DNA from: Streptomyces taklimakanensis
Lineage (GTDB): Bacteria > Actinomycetota > Actinomycetes > Streptomycetales > Streptomycetaceae
Direction: 5' to 3'
Assembly (NCBI RefSeq): GCF_009709575.1
Contig: NZ_WIXO01000001.1
Coordinates: 1,922,001-1,986,000, forward strand
DNA length: 64,000 nt
The position numbers and the translations under genes were made by a program. The notes under the pieces were generated by a model, which made no database searches, was not told the DNA's origin, and saw nothing but the letters and a program-made list of their open reading frames with translations. This document shows, in pieces, positions 1-8,072 of the stretch (position 1 is its first letter; the number at the start of each line of letters is the position of its first letter).

Positions 1-30
1 GAACTGCCGCCGAATGCACCTTCAGCGATC

Positions 31-80
31 ATTTTTGGTAACGTTGCGTATTAAATAAGATGCTTTCAGTAACGTCCCAG
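31..80 (-). promoter_or_regulatory. AT-rich promoter-like stretch at left edge
   Basis: This stretch is strikingly AT-rich for the window. It carries two direct copies of GTAACGT at 38-44 and 69-75, 31 bp apart, about three helical turns. On the minus strand an ATG at 32-30 opens a frame that runs off the left edge (MIAEGAFGG...) without a visible Shine-Dalgarno sequence, so it may be the control region of a leftward gene outside the window. The rest of 81-208 shows nothing I can name. Confidence 0.35.
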
Positions 81-208
81 GACGCGGGACACACCCACCG
101 GTCACCAGCGACATCTCACTCGGCCACGGCGACCGGCACCGAAACGTTGTGCATACGTCCGGATACGCCCCGTGCCAAAGGTGACCGAAACCTGCTTGGG
201 CGCCGGCC

Positions 209-247
209 GGGAAGCACCCCGGAAGGTTTCGTTCCGAGGTGCTTCCC
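209..247 (-). terminator. Hairpin terminator after speB
   Basis: A long inverted repeat pairs 209-218 with 238-247 perfectly (GGGAAGCACC / GGTGCTTCCC). It continues with CGGAA/TTCCG at 220-224 and 232-236, leaving a single C-A mismatch and a 7-nt loop. It lies about 40 nt beyond the agmatinase stop on that gene's strand. There is no U-tract, which is common for Streptomyces terminators. A smaller hairpin (ACGCCC TTC GGGCGT, 271-285) touches the stop codon itself. Confidence 0.7.
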
Positions 248-284
248 GTCATCTGGAGGTTGCTTCCGCAACGCCCTTCGGGCG

Positions 285-1298
285 TCAGTCGGCGGACTCC
301 GTCCCCGTCCGCTCCTGCCGCTCCGCCGCGATCCGCCGGGACATGAGCGTCGTCAGCTCGTAGGCGGTGTGGGAGGCGGCGACCGCGGTGATCTCGGCGT
401 GGTCGTACGCCGGGGCCACCTCCACCACGTCGGCCGAGACCAGGTTGCAGGAGGCCAGCCCCCGCAGGATCTCCAGCAGCTCGCGCGAGGTCATGCCGCC
501 CGCCTCGGGCGTGCCGGTGCCCGGGGCGTGGGCCGGGTCGAGGCAGTCGATGTCGATGGAGACGTACAGCGGACGGTCGCCGATGCGCTGCCTGAGCTGG
601 TCGGCCACCTCGTCCACGCCGCGCCGCATCACGTCGGCGGAGGTGACGATGCCGAAGCCCATCTTCGCGTCGTCGTCCAGGTCCTTCTTGCCGTACAGCG
701 GACCGCGCGTGCCGACGTGGGAGAGCGCGGAGGTGTCGAGGATGCCCTCCTCCACCGCGCGCCGGAAGGGCGTGCCGTGGGTGTACTCGGCGCCGAAGTA
801 GGTGTCCCAGGTGTCCAGGTGGGCGTCGAAGTGGAGCAGGGCGACGGGGCCGTGCTTCCGGGCCACCGCGCGCAGCAGGGGCAGGGCGATGGTGTGGTCG
901 CCGCCGAGGGTCATCAGCCGGGCGCCGCTCTCCAGCAGCTCCCCGGCCGCGGCCTCGACCGTCTCGACCGCCTCGTGGATGTCGAACGGGTTCGCCGCGA
1001 TGTCGCCCGCGTCGGCCACCTGGGCGAGCGCGAAGGGGGAGGCGTCCTGGGCCGGGTTGTACGGGCGCAGCAGCCGGGACGCCTCGCGGATGGCGTTGCC
1101 GCCGAAGCGGGCGCCGGGACGGTAGGAGACGCCGGAGTCGAAGGGCACGCCGACGACCGCGACGTCCGCGCGGCCCTGCACCTCGTCCAGGCGCGGCAGG
1201 CGGGCGAAGGTCGCCGGGCCCGCGAAGCGCGGGGTCCGGGAGGAGTCGACGGGGCCTCGGGGCATGGCGCTGTGCGTGCTGGTGTCGTCCGTGCTCAT
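285..1298 (-). CDS. speB: Agmatinase / ureohydrolase family protein
   Basis: A 337-residue ureohydrolase expected to hydrolyse agmatine, or a related guanidino compound such as guanidinobutyrate, to an amine and urea in the cytoplasm. The manganese-binding signatures are all present: [19 protein letters not shown] and the late [19 protein letters not shown]. Length fits the family (about 310-340). I chose the ATG at 1298 because upstream codons read into non-coding sequence; it has no obvious SD, and an internal ATG at 1266 (MPRGPVDS) is an alternative. It is divergent from the phosphatase-like gene with a gap of about 180 bp. The arginase-versus-agmatinase choice rests on overall similarity, so exact substrate is inferred. 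Confidence 0.85.
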   Translation of the reverse strand: MSTDDTSTHSAMPRGPVDSSRTPRFAGPATFARLPRLDEVQGRADVAVVGVPFDSGVSYRPGARFGGNAIREASRLLRPYNPAQDASPFALAQVADAGDIAANPFDIHEAVETVEAAAGELLESGARLMTLGGDHTIALPLLRAVARKHGPVALLHFDAHLDTWDTYFGAEYTHGTPFRRAVEEGILDTSALSHVGTRGPLYGKKDLDDDAKMGFGIVTSADVMRRGVDEVADQLRQRIGDRPLYVSIDIDCLDPAHAPGTGTPEAGGMTSRELLEILRGLASCNLVSADVVEVAPAYDHAEITAVAASHTAYELTTLMSRRIAAERQERTGTESAD

Positions 1299-1478
1299 GC
1301 GGCCGAGCGTAGGCACGGCACCACCCGGGGAGACATGGACGGATCCGCCAGTCGGGCGCGGCCTTTTGGACGCCCCGTACAGACGCCGGACCGTTCCGGG
1401 AGGTCCTCGCGTGCGCCGCCGGTCGCGGCGCGCGCGAAGACGATCGCCCGACGGGCGACCACGGGGGACAATGCCCCC

Positions 1479-2273
1479 ATGCCGATAACCCCCGTCCCCA
1501 CCCGCGCCGAGCTGATCGAGCACCTCGTCCGCACCCGCATCGCGGGGGACGTCGCCACCCCGCGCGAGAACAACCTGGACCACTACCGCCGGCTCGCCAA
1601 CGGCGACCGGCACTTCTGGCTGGGGCTGGAACTGGGCGAACGGTGGTCCGACGAGCAGGACGTGCTGGCGGTGATGGCCGAGCGCTGCGGAGTCATGGAC
1701 GACCCGGGGCACCGCCAGGGCCAGGACACCATCGACCCCGAGCTGACCGTGGCCGCCCTGGACCGGGCCGCCGTCGAGCTGCGCAAGTCGGCCGAGGCGG
1801 GACACCGGGTGCTGTTCGCCACCGGCCACCCCGGCGCCCTGATCGACCTGCACGGTCGGGTGGCGAGCGCGTTGCGCCTGGCCGGGTGCGAGATCGTCCG
1901 GGTGCCGCTGGGGCTGATCGCCGACCAGGGCGTGGTGGTGCAGTTGGCCGACATCGCCATGCACGAGCGCGGCGCGACGCTGTGGCACACCCACTCCCCC
2001 GCGCCGATGGCCGCGATCCTCGACGCCCTGGAGCGGGAGGGCGAGCCGCTGCCCGACCTGGTCTTCGCCGACCACGGCTGGGCGGGCTGCGCGGCGCAGC
2101 GCGGCATCCCCACCGTCGGCTTCGCCGACTGCAACGACCCGGCGCTCTTCATCGGCGAGGCCGAGGGCACCCTCACGGTCACCGTCCCCCTGGACGACCA
2201 CGTGGTCAACCCGCGCTACTACGAGCCGCTGACGGCCTACCTGCTGGACGCGGCGGGTCTGACGCCCGCCTAG
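1479..2273 (+). CDS. Phosphatase-like conserved protein
   Basis: A 264-residue soluble protein with no signal peptide or membrane segment. I recall close Streptomyces homologues annotated simply as 'phosphatase', with conserved stretches such as [23 protein letters not shown] and [15 protein letters not shown], whose His/Asp residues could bind metal. I do not recognise a defined catalytic motif, so the reaction is unproven. The start at 1479 is the first ATG. Directly before it, GGGGG (1463-1467) and CCCCC (1474-1478) can pair, which would place the only G-rich ribosome-binding candidate in a small hairpin. It reads away from speB and towards the erm-type gene. Confidence 0.55.
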   Translation: MPITPVPTRAELIEHLVRTRIAGDVATPRENNLDHYRRLANGDRHFWLGLELGERWSDEQDVLAVMAERCGVMDDPGHRQGQDTIDPELTVAALDRAAVELRKSAEAGHRVLFATGHPGALIDLHGRVASALRLAGCEIVRVPLGLIADQGVVVQLADIAMHERGATLWHTHSPAPMAAILDALEREGEPLPDLVFADHGWAGCAAQRGIPTVGFADCNDPALFIGEAEGTLTVTVPLDDHVVNPRYYEPLTAYLLDAAGLTPA

Positions 2274-2487
2274 CGACGCCGGGAGGCGGCGGGCGCGGGG
2301 CCCGGGGTTCTTTCGGGGCCCGGTCCGCGCGGCCCGCGAAAACCCGGTTGCCCGGCGGCGGACGCTTCCCTGGCGTCGGCGGCATGTGTTCCGCCACCTT
2401 CGCGGCGATCACCAGGGGCGCGCACGCCGCCGCGCCACCGTGCCGTCGAGCCGTGCCCGGGCCCGTCCTCGCAGCAGAGGACTCACC
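2274..2487 (+). promoter_or_regulatory. GC-rich leader before erm-type gene
   Basis: The 214-bp gap holds a dense GC-rich repeat region at about 2291-2335, with two copies of CGGGGCCCGG that can fold on each other. It could be the terminator of the preceding gene or an attenuator. An ATG at about 2372 opens a frame ([12 protein letters not shown]...) that runs past the methylase start without a stop, so I see no clean short leader peptide of the classical macrolide-inducible type. Confidence 0.3.
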
Positions 2488-3261
2488 GTGGCACGCCGCC
2501 GCATCGCGCTCTCCCGGAACTTCCTGTACGACACCGACGTCATCCGCCGCCTCGTGCGCTTCTCCGGGGTCGGGCCCGGCGACCTGGTGGTCGAACCCGG
2601 CGCCGGCCAGGGGCCGCTCACCGCCGTGCTCGCCCGGACCTGCCGCGAGGTGGTGGCCTACGAGATCGACCCGCGCCTGGCCGCCCGACTGGCGCGCCGT
2701 TTCGCCGAACACCCCGGCGTCCGGCCGGTCCGCGGGGACTTCCTGCGGGCCGCCCCGCCCCGCGAGCCGTTCGCCGTGGTGGGCAACATCCCCTACTCCC
2801 GCACCTCCGCCGTCGTGCGGTGGTGCCTGGACGCCCCCGCGCTGACCTCGGCGACGCTGCTCACCCAGCGGGAGTACGCGCGCAAGCACACCGGGGACTA
2901 CGGCCGCTGGCCGCTGTCGACGATCCGCACCCGGCCCGAGCACGACCGGCGGCTGGGGTTCCGGGTCGGGCGCGGGAGCTTCGTGCCGCCGCCGCGCACC
3001 GACTCGGCCGTGCTGCGGATCGAACGCCGCGCCGTTCCCCTGCTGTCCGCCGGGGAGGCGGCCGCCTACCGGGAGTTCGTCGAGTACGGGTTCACCGGGC
3101 TCGGCGGATCGCTGGCGGCCACGCTGGCGCGGCGGCACCGGACGGGCCGGGTGCGGGCCGTCTGCGGGGCGGCCGGGGTGGGCGAGGACGTGCCGGTGGG
3201 GCTGGTGACGCCCGATCAGTGGCTGGTGCTGTTCCGCGGCTTGGGCCCGGGCCGGGGCTGA
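2488..3261 (+). CDS. Erm-family 23S rRNA adenine N6-methyltransferase
   Basis: A 257-residue SAM-dependent rRNA methylase expected to methylate adenine 2058 (E. coli numbering) of 23S rRNA and give macrolide-lincosamide-streptogramin B resistance. Motifs: LSRNFLYD at the N-terminus, SAM motif I VVEPGAGQG (about residues 34-42), VAYEID, and the target-base motif NIPY (100-103). It reads like the ErmE/actinomycete Erm branch rather than KsgA, because it has TSATLLTQREYARK and the short helical C-terminus. The GTG at 2488 is preceded by AGAGG with 7-nt spacing. A longer in-frame start at 2386 would add an unrelated Arg-rich leader. No macrolide biosynthesis genes are nearby, so it is probably an intrinsic resistance gene. 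Confidence 0.8.
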   Translation: MARRRIALSRNFLYDTDVIRRLVRFSGVGPGDLVVEPGAGQGPLTAVLARTCREVVAYEIDPRLAARLARRFAEHPGVRPVRGDFLRAAPPREPFAVVGNIPYSRTSAVVRWCLDAPALTSATLLTQREYARKHTGDYGRWPLSTIRTRPEHDRRLGFRVGRGSFVPPPRTDSAVLRIERRAVPLLSAGEAAAYREFVEYGFTGLGGSLAATLARRHRTGRVRAVCGAAGVGEDVPVGLVTPDQWLVLFRGLGPGRG

Positions 3262-3310
3262 GCGGCGGGCCGGGGGCGGCGGAAACGACCTGGCGCGGAG
3301 TGCCGCGCGG

Positions 3311-3370
3311 CGCTCAGCCGCGCGGCGCTCAGCCGCGCGGCGCTCAGCCGCGCGGCGCTCAGCCGCGCGG
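3311..3370. repeat. Four 15-bp tandem repeats over a stop codon
   Basis: CGCTCAGCCGCGCGG is repeated four times head to tail (3311, 3326, 3341, 3356) in the space between two convergent genes and over the end of the thioesterase gene. Because the unit is 15 bp, each copy keeps the thioesterase frame and each contains a TGA on the minus strand (TCA at 3359, 3344, 3329, 3314). The tail codons APRG-stop are therefore repeated in series after the real stop. Confidence 0.95.
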
Positions 3371-4327
3371 CGCCCGCACCACGCCCTCCTGCATCACCGT
3401 GATCGCCAACCGTCCGTCGGCGGTGAAGATCCGGCCGCTGCCCAGCCCGCGGCCGGCCTGGGAGGTGGGGCTGGACTGGTCGTACAGCAGCCACTCGTCC
3501 ACCCGGAAGGGGCGGTGGAACCACATCGCGTGGTCCAGGCTCGCGCCCACCACGTCCCCGACCGTCCAGCCGCCGCGGCCGTGGGCGAGGAGGACGGGCT
3601 CCAGCAGGCTCATGTCGGAGACGTAGGTCGCCAGGCACAGGTGGAACATCGGCCGGTCGTACTCGCCGTCCGGCTTGCCGCGCGTGCGGAACCAGATCCG
3701 CGAGCGCGGCTCCCGCGGCCGACCGGCCGTCAGGTACGGCGGATCGGTGACGTACCGCAGGTCGACCGCCGCCCGTGCCTCGGCGAGGCGGTCGGCCACC
3801 GTCGGATCGCCGAACAGGTGGGCGTGGCGCGGCAGCAGTTCGGCGGAGGACGGCAGCGTCTCCGGGTCGGGGACGTCGGGCATGGGTTCCTGGTGCTCCA
3901 TGCCCTCCTCGTACGTCTGGAAGGACGCCGACAGGTGGAAGATCGGCCGCCCGTGCTGGACGGCGACGACCCGGCGGGTGGTGAAGGACCGCCCGTCGCG
4001 GATCCGGTCGACGGTGTAGACGATCGGGGCGTCCGGGTCGCCGGGGCGCAGGAAGTAGGCGTGCAGCGAGTGCGCGAGCCGGTCCTCGTCGACGGTGCGG
4101 GAGGCGGCGACGAGCGCCTGCGCGGCGACCTGGCCGCCGAAGACGCGGGGGACGACGGCGAACCGGCTCCGGCCGCGGAAGATGTCGCGGTCGATCCGCT
4201 CCAGGTCCAGCAGGCGCAGCAGGTCGGTCAGGGGGTCCGGCTCGGCCGCACCGCCGCTCCCGCCGCCGTGCCCCGCCCCGTCCGCGCTCCCCGTGCCCTC
4301 GGTGCCCTCGGTGCCCTCGATGTCCAT
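3359..4327 (-). CDS. tesB: Acyl-CoA thioesterase II (TesB type)
   Basis: A 322-residue double hot-dog thioesterase predicted to hydrolyse medium/long-chain acyl-CoA. Visible blocks are the N-terminal FRGRSRFAVVPRVFGGQVAAQAL, LHAYFLRPGD and, in the second half, ASLDHAMWFHRPFRVDEWLLYD, all typical of TesB. Family length is about 285-300; the excess is an N-terminal Glu/Gly/Thr-rich extension with GTEGTEGTGS repeats, so a start further downstream is possible. It lies 113 bp after an acyl-CoA dehydrogenase on the same strand and is probably its operon partner. Its 3' end lies in the 15-bp tandem repeat array. Confidence 0.85.
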   Translation of the reverse strand: MDIEGTEGTEGTGSADGAGHGGGSGGAAEPDPLTDLLRLLDLERIDRDIFRGRSRFAVVPRVFGGQVAAQALVAASRTVDEDRLAHSLHAYFLRPGDPDAPIVYTVDRIRDGRSFTTRRVVAVQHGRPIFHLSASFQTYEEGMEHQEPMPDVPDPETLPSSAELLPRHAHLFGDPTVADRLAEARAAVDLRYVTDPPYLTAGRPREPRSRIWFRTRGKPDGEYDRPMFHLCLATYVSDMSLLEPVLLAHGRGGWTVGDVVGASLDHAMWFHRPFRVDEWLLYDQSSPTSQAGRGLGSGRIFTADGRLAITVMQEGVVRAPRG

Positions 4328-4440
4328 GTGATGTGCCCGTTCTTCCGCCCGGTCGCCGCCGCGCCCCGGCGTGTCCACGCCGTTCCCGCCGTCCCGTCGT
4401 TCCCCCGGGGTCCGCGGCGCTCCCGCGGGCCCCGTGAGGC

Positions 4441-5598
4441 TCACAGCCCCATGGACTTGGCGACGATGGAACGCATGACCTCGCTGGTGCCGCCGTAGAT
4501 GCGGGTGACGCGGGTGTCGGCGTACAGGCGGGAGATCGGGTACTCCCGCATGTAGCCGTAACCGCCGTGGAGCTGGAGGCACTTGTCGATGACCTTCGCC
4601 GCCAGCTCGGTGGTGAACAGCTTGGCGGAGGCGGCGTCGGCGGGGGTCAGCTCCCCGGCGTCCAGGGCCTCCAACGCCCGGTCCACGACCGCCTGCATGG
4701 CGTCCACGTCGGACTTGCAGTCGGCGAGCACGAACTTGGTGTTCTGGAAGGAGGCCACCGGCTTGCCGAAGACCGTGCGCTCCCTGACGTACTCGTGGGC
4801 GAAGCGGACGGCGGCCGCGGCCTGGGCGTAGGCGCCCAGCGCGATGCCCAGGCGCTCCTGCGGGAGGTTGTGGGTGAGGTAGGAGAACGCCTCGCCCTCC
4901 TCGCCGAGGAGGTCCTCGACCGGGACCCGGACGTCGGTGAAGGACAGCTCGGCGGTGTCGGAGGACTTCAGGCCCAGCTTGTCGAGGGAGCGGCCGACGG
5001 CGTAGCCCTCGCTCCCGGTGTCCACCACCAGGATGGAGATGCCCGAGCGACGGTCCTGTGGGGACGGCGGCGCGGTGCGGCAACAGACCAGGACGCGGTC
5101 GGCCTGCACGCCGCCGGTGATGAAGGTCTTGGCGCCGTTGAGGATGTAGTGGGTGCCGTCCTCCGACAGCTTCGCGGTGGTCTTCATCCCGGCCAGGTCC
5201 GAGCCGGTGCCGGGCTCGGTCATGGCGATGGCGGTCATCATCTCGCCGGTGACGAAGGGCGGCAGCCAGCGGCGCTTCTGCTCCTCGGTGGCGTACTTCA
5301 GCAGGTAGGGCAGGCAGAGCGCGGTGTGGACGCCGGAGCCGCCGAAGCTGACGCCCGCGCGGGCGGTCTCCTCGGTGATGACGGCGTTGTACTTGAAGCT
5401 GGTCTCGCCGGCGCCGCCGTACTCCTCGGGCACCTCGATCCCGAAGACGCCCAGCTCTCCGAGCTTCCGGTAGAAGTCGCGGGGGACGTACCCCTGCTTC
5501 TCCCACGCGTCGTAGTGGGGGACGACCTCGGCGGCGATGAAGTCGCGGATGGTCTCCCGGAACGCCTCGTGGTCCTCGTTGAACACCGTGCGACGCAT
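4441..5598 (-). CDS. Acyl-CoA dehydrogenase
   Basis: A 385-residue FAD-dependent acyl-CoA dehydrogenase that would introduce the alpha-beta double bond in beta-oxidation or branched-chain catabolism, passing electrons to ETF. The fold is complete: an N-terminal helical domain, the flavin signature AMTEPGTGSDLAGM, the FITGG beta-domain block, and the C-terminal QLHGGYGYMREYPI and YGGTSEVMR motifs. The ATG at 5598 has AGGAGG about 6 nt upstream. Substrate cannot be read from sequence. It heads a two-gene unit with the thioesterase and probably shares control with the neighbouring TetR gene (see 5625-5646). Confidence 0.9.
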   Translation of the reverse strand: MRRTVFNEDHEAFRETIRDFIAAEVVPHYDAWEKQGYVPRDFYRKLGELGVFGIEVPEEYGGAGETSFKYNAVITEETARAGVSFGGSGVHTALCLPYLLKYATEEQKRRWLPPFVTGEMMTAIAMTEPGTGSDLAGMKTTAKLSEDGTHYILNGAKTFITGGVQADRVLVCCRTAPPSPQDRRSGISILVVDTGSEGYAVGRSLDKLGLKSSDTAELSFTDVRVPVEDLLGEEGEAFSYLTHNLPQERLGIALGAYAQAAAAVRFAHEYVRERTVFGKPVASFQNTKFVLADCKSDVDAMQAVVDRALEALDAGELTPADAASAKLFTTELAAKVIDKCLQLHGGYGYMREYPISRLYADTRVTRIYGGTSEVMRSIVAKSMGL

Positions 5599-5624
5599 CT
5601 CACGCCTCCTGCGGGCCGGAAACT

Positions 5625-5646
5625 AAGCGCTTGCTCAGAGGCAAGC
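5625..5646 (-). promoter_or_regulatory. Candidate operator for acyl-CoA dehydrogenase
   Basis: Two inverted repeats overlap here: the perfect octamer palindrome AAGCGCTT (5625-5632) and GCTTGC-N6-GCAAGC (5629-5646). They lie 27-48 bp upstream of the dehydrogenase start, where a repressor of the TetR/FadR-like class would bind. They do not match the two operators in front of the accD1 gene, so they may belong to a different regulator. Confidence 0.45.
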
Positions 5647-5740
5647 TACCCAAGGGGCGAACGCGCTGTCCAGGGGTCTTCGACCGGCGGCCGTGCCTGT
5701 GGGCGGGGTCATACGGCGCGGGCGGGCCGCACGGGGGCGG

Positions 5741-6340
5741 TCACGCCGCGGCGGCGGCGAAGGCGCCGCGGGCCAGCCGGTGGAGGAGCGCGGCCGTCGC
5801 CGCGCGGTCCGGCAGGGAGGAGGGGCGGCTCAGATGCGGGGTGGAGTTGAGGAGCCCGAACACCGCGTGCACCGAGGCGCGGGCCTCCTTCTCCGGCAGC
5901 GTCGGATGGACCTCGCGGACCACCTCCACCCACAGCTCCACGTACTGCCGCTGGAGCTGCCGCACCAGCTTGCGGTCGCTGTCGCGCAGCCGGTCCAGCT
6001 CGCGGTCGTGGAGGGTGATCAGGGCGCGGTCGTCGAGGGCGAAGTCGATGTGGCGGTCGATGAGCGCGGCCAGCGTCGCGCCCGGCGCGAGCCCGGCGTC
6101 GGCGGACTCCTTCAGGCACCTGCGTCCACCCGTGTAGAGCCGCTCGCTGATGCCCACCAGCAGCTCGGCGAGCATCGCGTCCTTGCCCGCGAAGTGACGG
6201 TAGAGACCGGGACCGCTGATGCCGACCGCGGCGCCTATCTCGTCCACCCCGACGCCGTGGAAGCCGCGCTCGGCGAACAGGCGGGCGGCCTCGGCGAGGA
6301 TCTGCTCGCGGCGGGTGGGGGCGTCGGTCCTGGTCCTCAT
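5741..6340 (-). CDS. TetR-family repressor of the acyl-CoA operon
   Basis: A 199-residue TetR regulator. The N-terminal helix-turn-helix is clear (RREQILAEAARLFAERGF ... IGAAVGISGPGLYRHFAGKDAM, about residues 12-60), followed by a helical ligand domain. The ATG at 6340 is preferred because the longer frame runs through the divergent promoter. It is divergent from accD1 with an 86-bp gap holding two 18-bp inverted repeats that are its likely binding sites, so it probably represses both itself and the isovalerate operon, released by an acyl-CoA intermediate. From memory, S. coelicolor SCO2775 has the same position. The inducer is inferred from context. Confidence 0.85.
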   Translation of the reverse strand: MRTRTDAPTRREQILAEAARLFAERGFHGVGVDEIGAAVGISGPGLYRHFAGKDAMLAELLVGISERLYTGGRRCLKESADAGLAPGATLAALIDRHIDFALDDRALITLHDRELDRLRDSDRKLVRQLQRQYVELWVEVVREVHPTLPEKEARASVHAVFGLLNSTPHLSRPSSLPDRAATAALLHRLARGAFAAAAA

Positions 6341-6360
6341 GGGGGAATTGTAGACAGCCG

Positions 6361-6405
6361 GGTTAGCGGGCGTTAACCTGATGGCGAGGTTAACGCTCAC
6401 TAACC
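6361..6405. promoter_or_regulatory. Two TetR-type operators
   Basis: Two 18-bp imperfect palindromes, GGTTAGCGGGCGTTAACC (6361-6378) and GGTTAACGCTCACTAACC (6388-6405), lie 27 bp apart centre to centre between the divergent TetR gene and accD1. Both share the arms GGTTA-N8-TAACC (the first as TTAACC). Spacing and position fit dimers of the adjacent repressor blocking both promoters. Confidence 0.75.
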
Positions 6406-6426
6406 GAGCAAGGGGGCTCGAAGGGC

Positions 6427-8058
6427 ATGCAGCAGGCTCCTCCACTGGCCGGCACCGCCGACCCGACGTCCGAGGCCTGGCGGACGAACGAGGCCGCGCA
6501 CCGGGAGCTGGCCGCGCGACTGCGCGAGAAGCTCGCCGCGGCGCGGCTGGGCGGCGGCGAGCGGGCACGGGCGCGACACGTCGCGCGCGGCAAGCTGCTG
6601 CCGCGCGACCGCGTGGACACCCTGCTGGATCCCGGCTCGCCCTTCCTGGAGCTGGCCCCGCTCGCGGCGGACGGCATGTACGACGGGCAGGCTCCGGCCG
6701 CGGGCGTGATCGCCGGGATCGGGCGGGTGTCGGGGCGCGAGGTGGTGGTCGTCGCCAACGACGCCACCGTCAAGGGCGGCACGTACTACCCGATGACGGT
6801 CAAGAAGCACCTGCGCGCCCAGGAGGTGGCCCTGGAGAACCGGCTGCCGTGCGTGTACCTGGTGGACTCCGGCGGCGCCTTCCTGCCGATGCAGGACGAG
6901 GTCTTCCCCGACCGCGAACACTTCGGACGGATCTTCTACAACCAGGCGCGGATGTCCGGCGCCGGCATCCCACAGATCGCGGCGGTGCTCGGCTCGTGCA
7001 CGGCGGGCGGTGCGTACGTGCCCGCGATGAGCGACGAAGCCGTGATCGTGCGGAACCAGGGCACGATCTTCCTGGGCGGGCCGCCGCTGGTGAAGGCGGC
7101 CACCGGCGAGGTCGTCACCGCCGAGGAACTGGGCGGCGGTGAGGTCCACTCCCGCACCTCGGGGGTGACGGACCACCTCGCCGAGGACGACGCCCACGCC
7201 CTGCGCATCGTCCGGCAGATCGTGTCCACCCTCCCCGAGCGCGGCCCGCTGCCGTGGTCGGTGGAGCCGGTGGAGGAGCCGAGGGTCGATCCGGCCGGGC
7301 TGTACGGCGCGGTCCCGGTGGATTCGCGCACCCCGTACGACGTGCGCGAGGTCATCGCCCGGATCGTGGACGGCTCGCGGTTCGCCGAGTTCAAGGCCGA
7401 GTACGGCACCACGCTGGTGACGGGCTTCGCGCGCGTCCACGGCCATCCGGTGGGGATCGTCGCCAACAACGGCATCCTGTTCGCCGAGTCCGCCCAGAAG
7501 GGCGCCCACTTCGTCGAGCTGTGCGACCAGCGCGGCATACCTCTGCTGTTCCTGCAGAACATCTCGGGCTTCATGGTGGGCCGCAGCTACGAGGCGGGCG
7601 GCATCGCCAAGCACGGCGCCAAGATGGTGACGGCCGTGGCCTGCGCCCGGGTGCCCAAGCTGACCGTGGTCGTCGGCGGTTCCTACGGCGCGGGCAACTA
7701 CTCGATGTGCGGCCGGGCGTACTCGCCGCGCTTCCTGTGGATGTGGCCCAACGCCAAGATCTCGGTGATGGGCGGGGAGCAGGCCGCCTCGGTGCTGGCC
7801 ACCGTCAAGCGCGACCAGTTGGAGGCGCGCGGCGAGGAGTGGAGCGCCGAGGAGGAGGACGCCTTCAAGGCGCCGATCCGCGAGCAGTACGAGACCCAGG
7901 GCAACGCCTACTACGCCACCGCGCGGCTGTGGGACGACGGCGTGATCGACCCGTTGGAGACGCGTACGGTGCTCGGCCTCGCGCTCACCGCGTGCGCCAA
8001 CGCGCCACTGCCCGAGAAGGACCCCGCGGCGCCCGGCTACGGCGTCTTCCGGATGTGA
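6427..8058 (+). CDS. accD1: Methylcrotonyl-CoA carboxylase beta subunit
   Basis: A 543-residue biotin-dependent carboxyltransferase that transfers CO2 from carboxybiotin to an acyl-CoA. The C-terminal block [20 protein letters not shown] followed by [11 protein letters not shown] is the one I associate with 3-methylcrotonyl-CoA carboxylase rather than acetyl/propionyl-CoA carboxylase, and the crotonase-type oxyanion region ([24 protein letters not shown]) is intact. It is the first gene of a four-gene operon with the biotin carboxylase subunit, HMG-CoA lyase and acyl-CoA dehydrogenase, matching leucine degradation. It starts 21 bp after the second TetR operator, so regulation by the divergent repressor is likely. 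Confidence 0.88.
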   Translation: MQQAPPLAGTADPTSEAWRTNEAAHRELAARLREKLAAARLGGGERARARHVARGKLLPRDRVDTLLDPGSPFLELAPLAADGMYDGQAPAAGVIAGIGRVSGREVVVVANDATVKGGTYYPMTVKKHLRAQEVALENRLPCVYLVDSGGAFLPMQDEVFPDREHFGRIFYNQARMSGAGIPQIAAVLGSCTAGGAYVPAMSDEAVIVRNQGTIFLGGPPLVKAATGEVVTAEELGGGEVHSRTSGVTDHLAEDDAHALRIVRQIVSTLPERGPLPWSVEPVEEPRVDPAGLYGAVPVDSRTPYDVREVIARIVDGSRFAEFKAEYGTTLVTGFARVHGHPVGIVANNGILFAESAQKGAHFVELCDQRGIPLLFLQNISGFMVGRSYEAGGIAKHGAKMVTAVACARVPKLTVVVGGSYGAGNYSMCGRAYSPRFLWMWPNAKISVMGGEQAASVLATVKRDQLEARGEEWSAEEEDAFKAPIREQYETQGNAYYATARLWDDGVIDPLETRTVLGLALTACANAPLPEKDPAAPGYGVFRM

Positions 8059-8072
8059 GGGGGATGCGTTCC

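Noticed and set aside
60..2273. 737-codon open frame on the plus strand
   Set aside because: Its first 470 codons are the antisense of speB with Gly/Val/Arg-rich translation. Only the part from 1479 has a conserved protein pattern.
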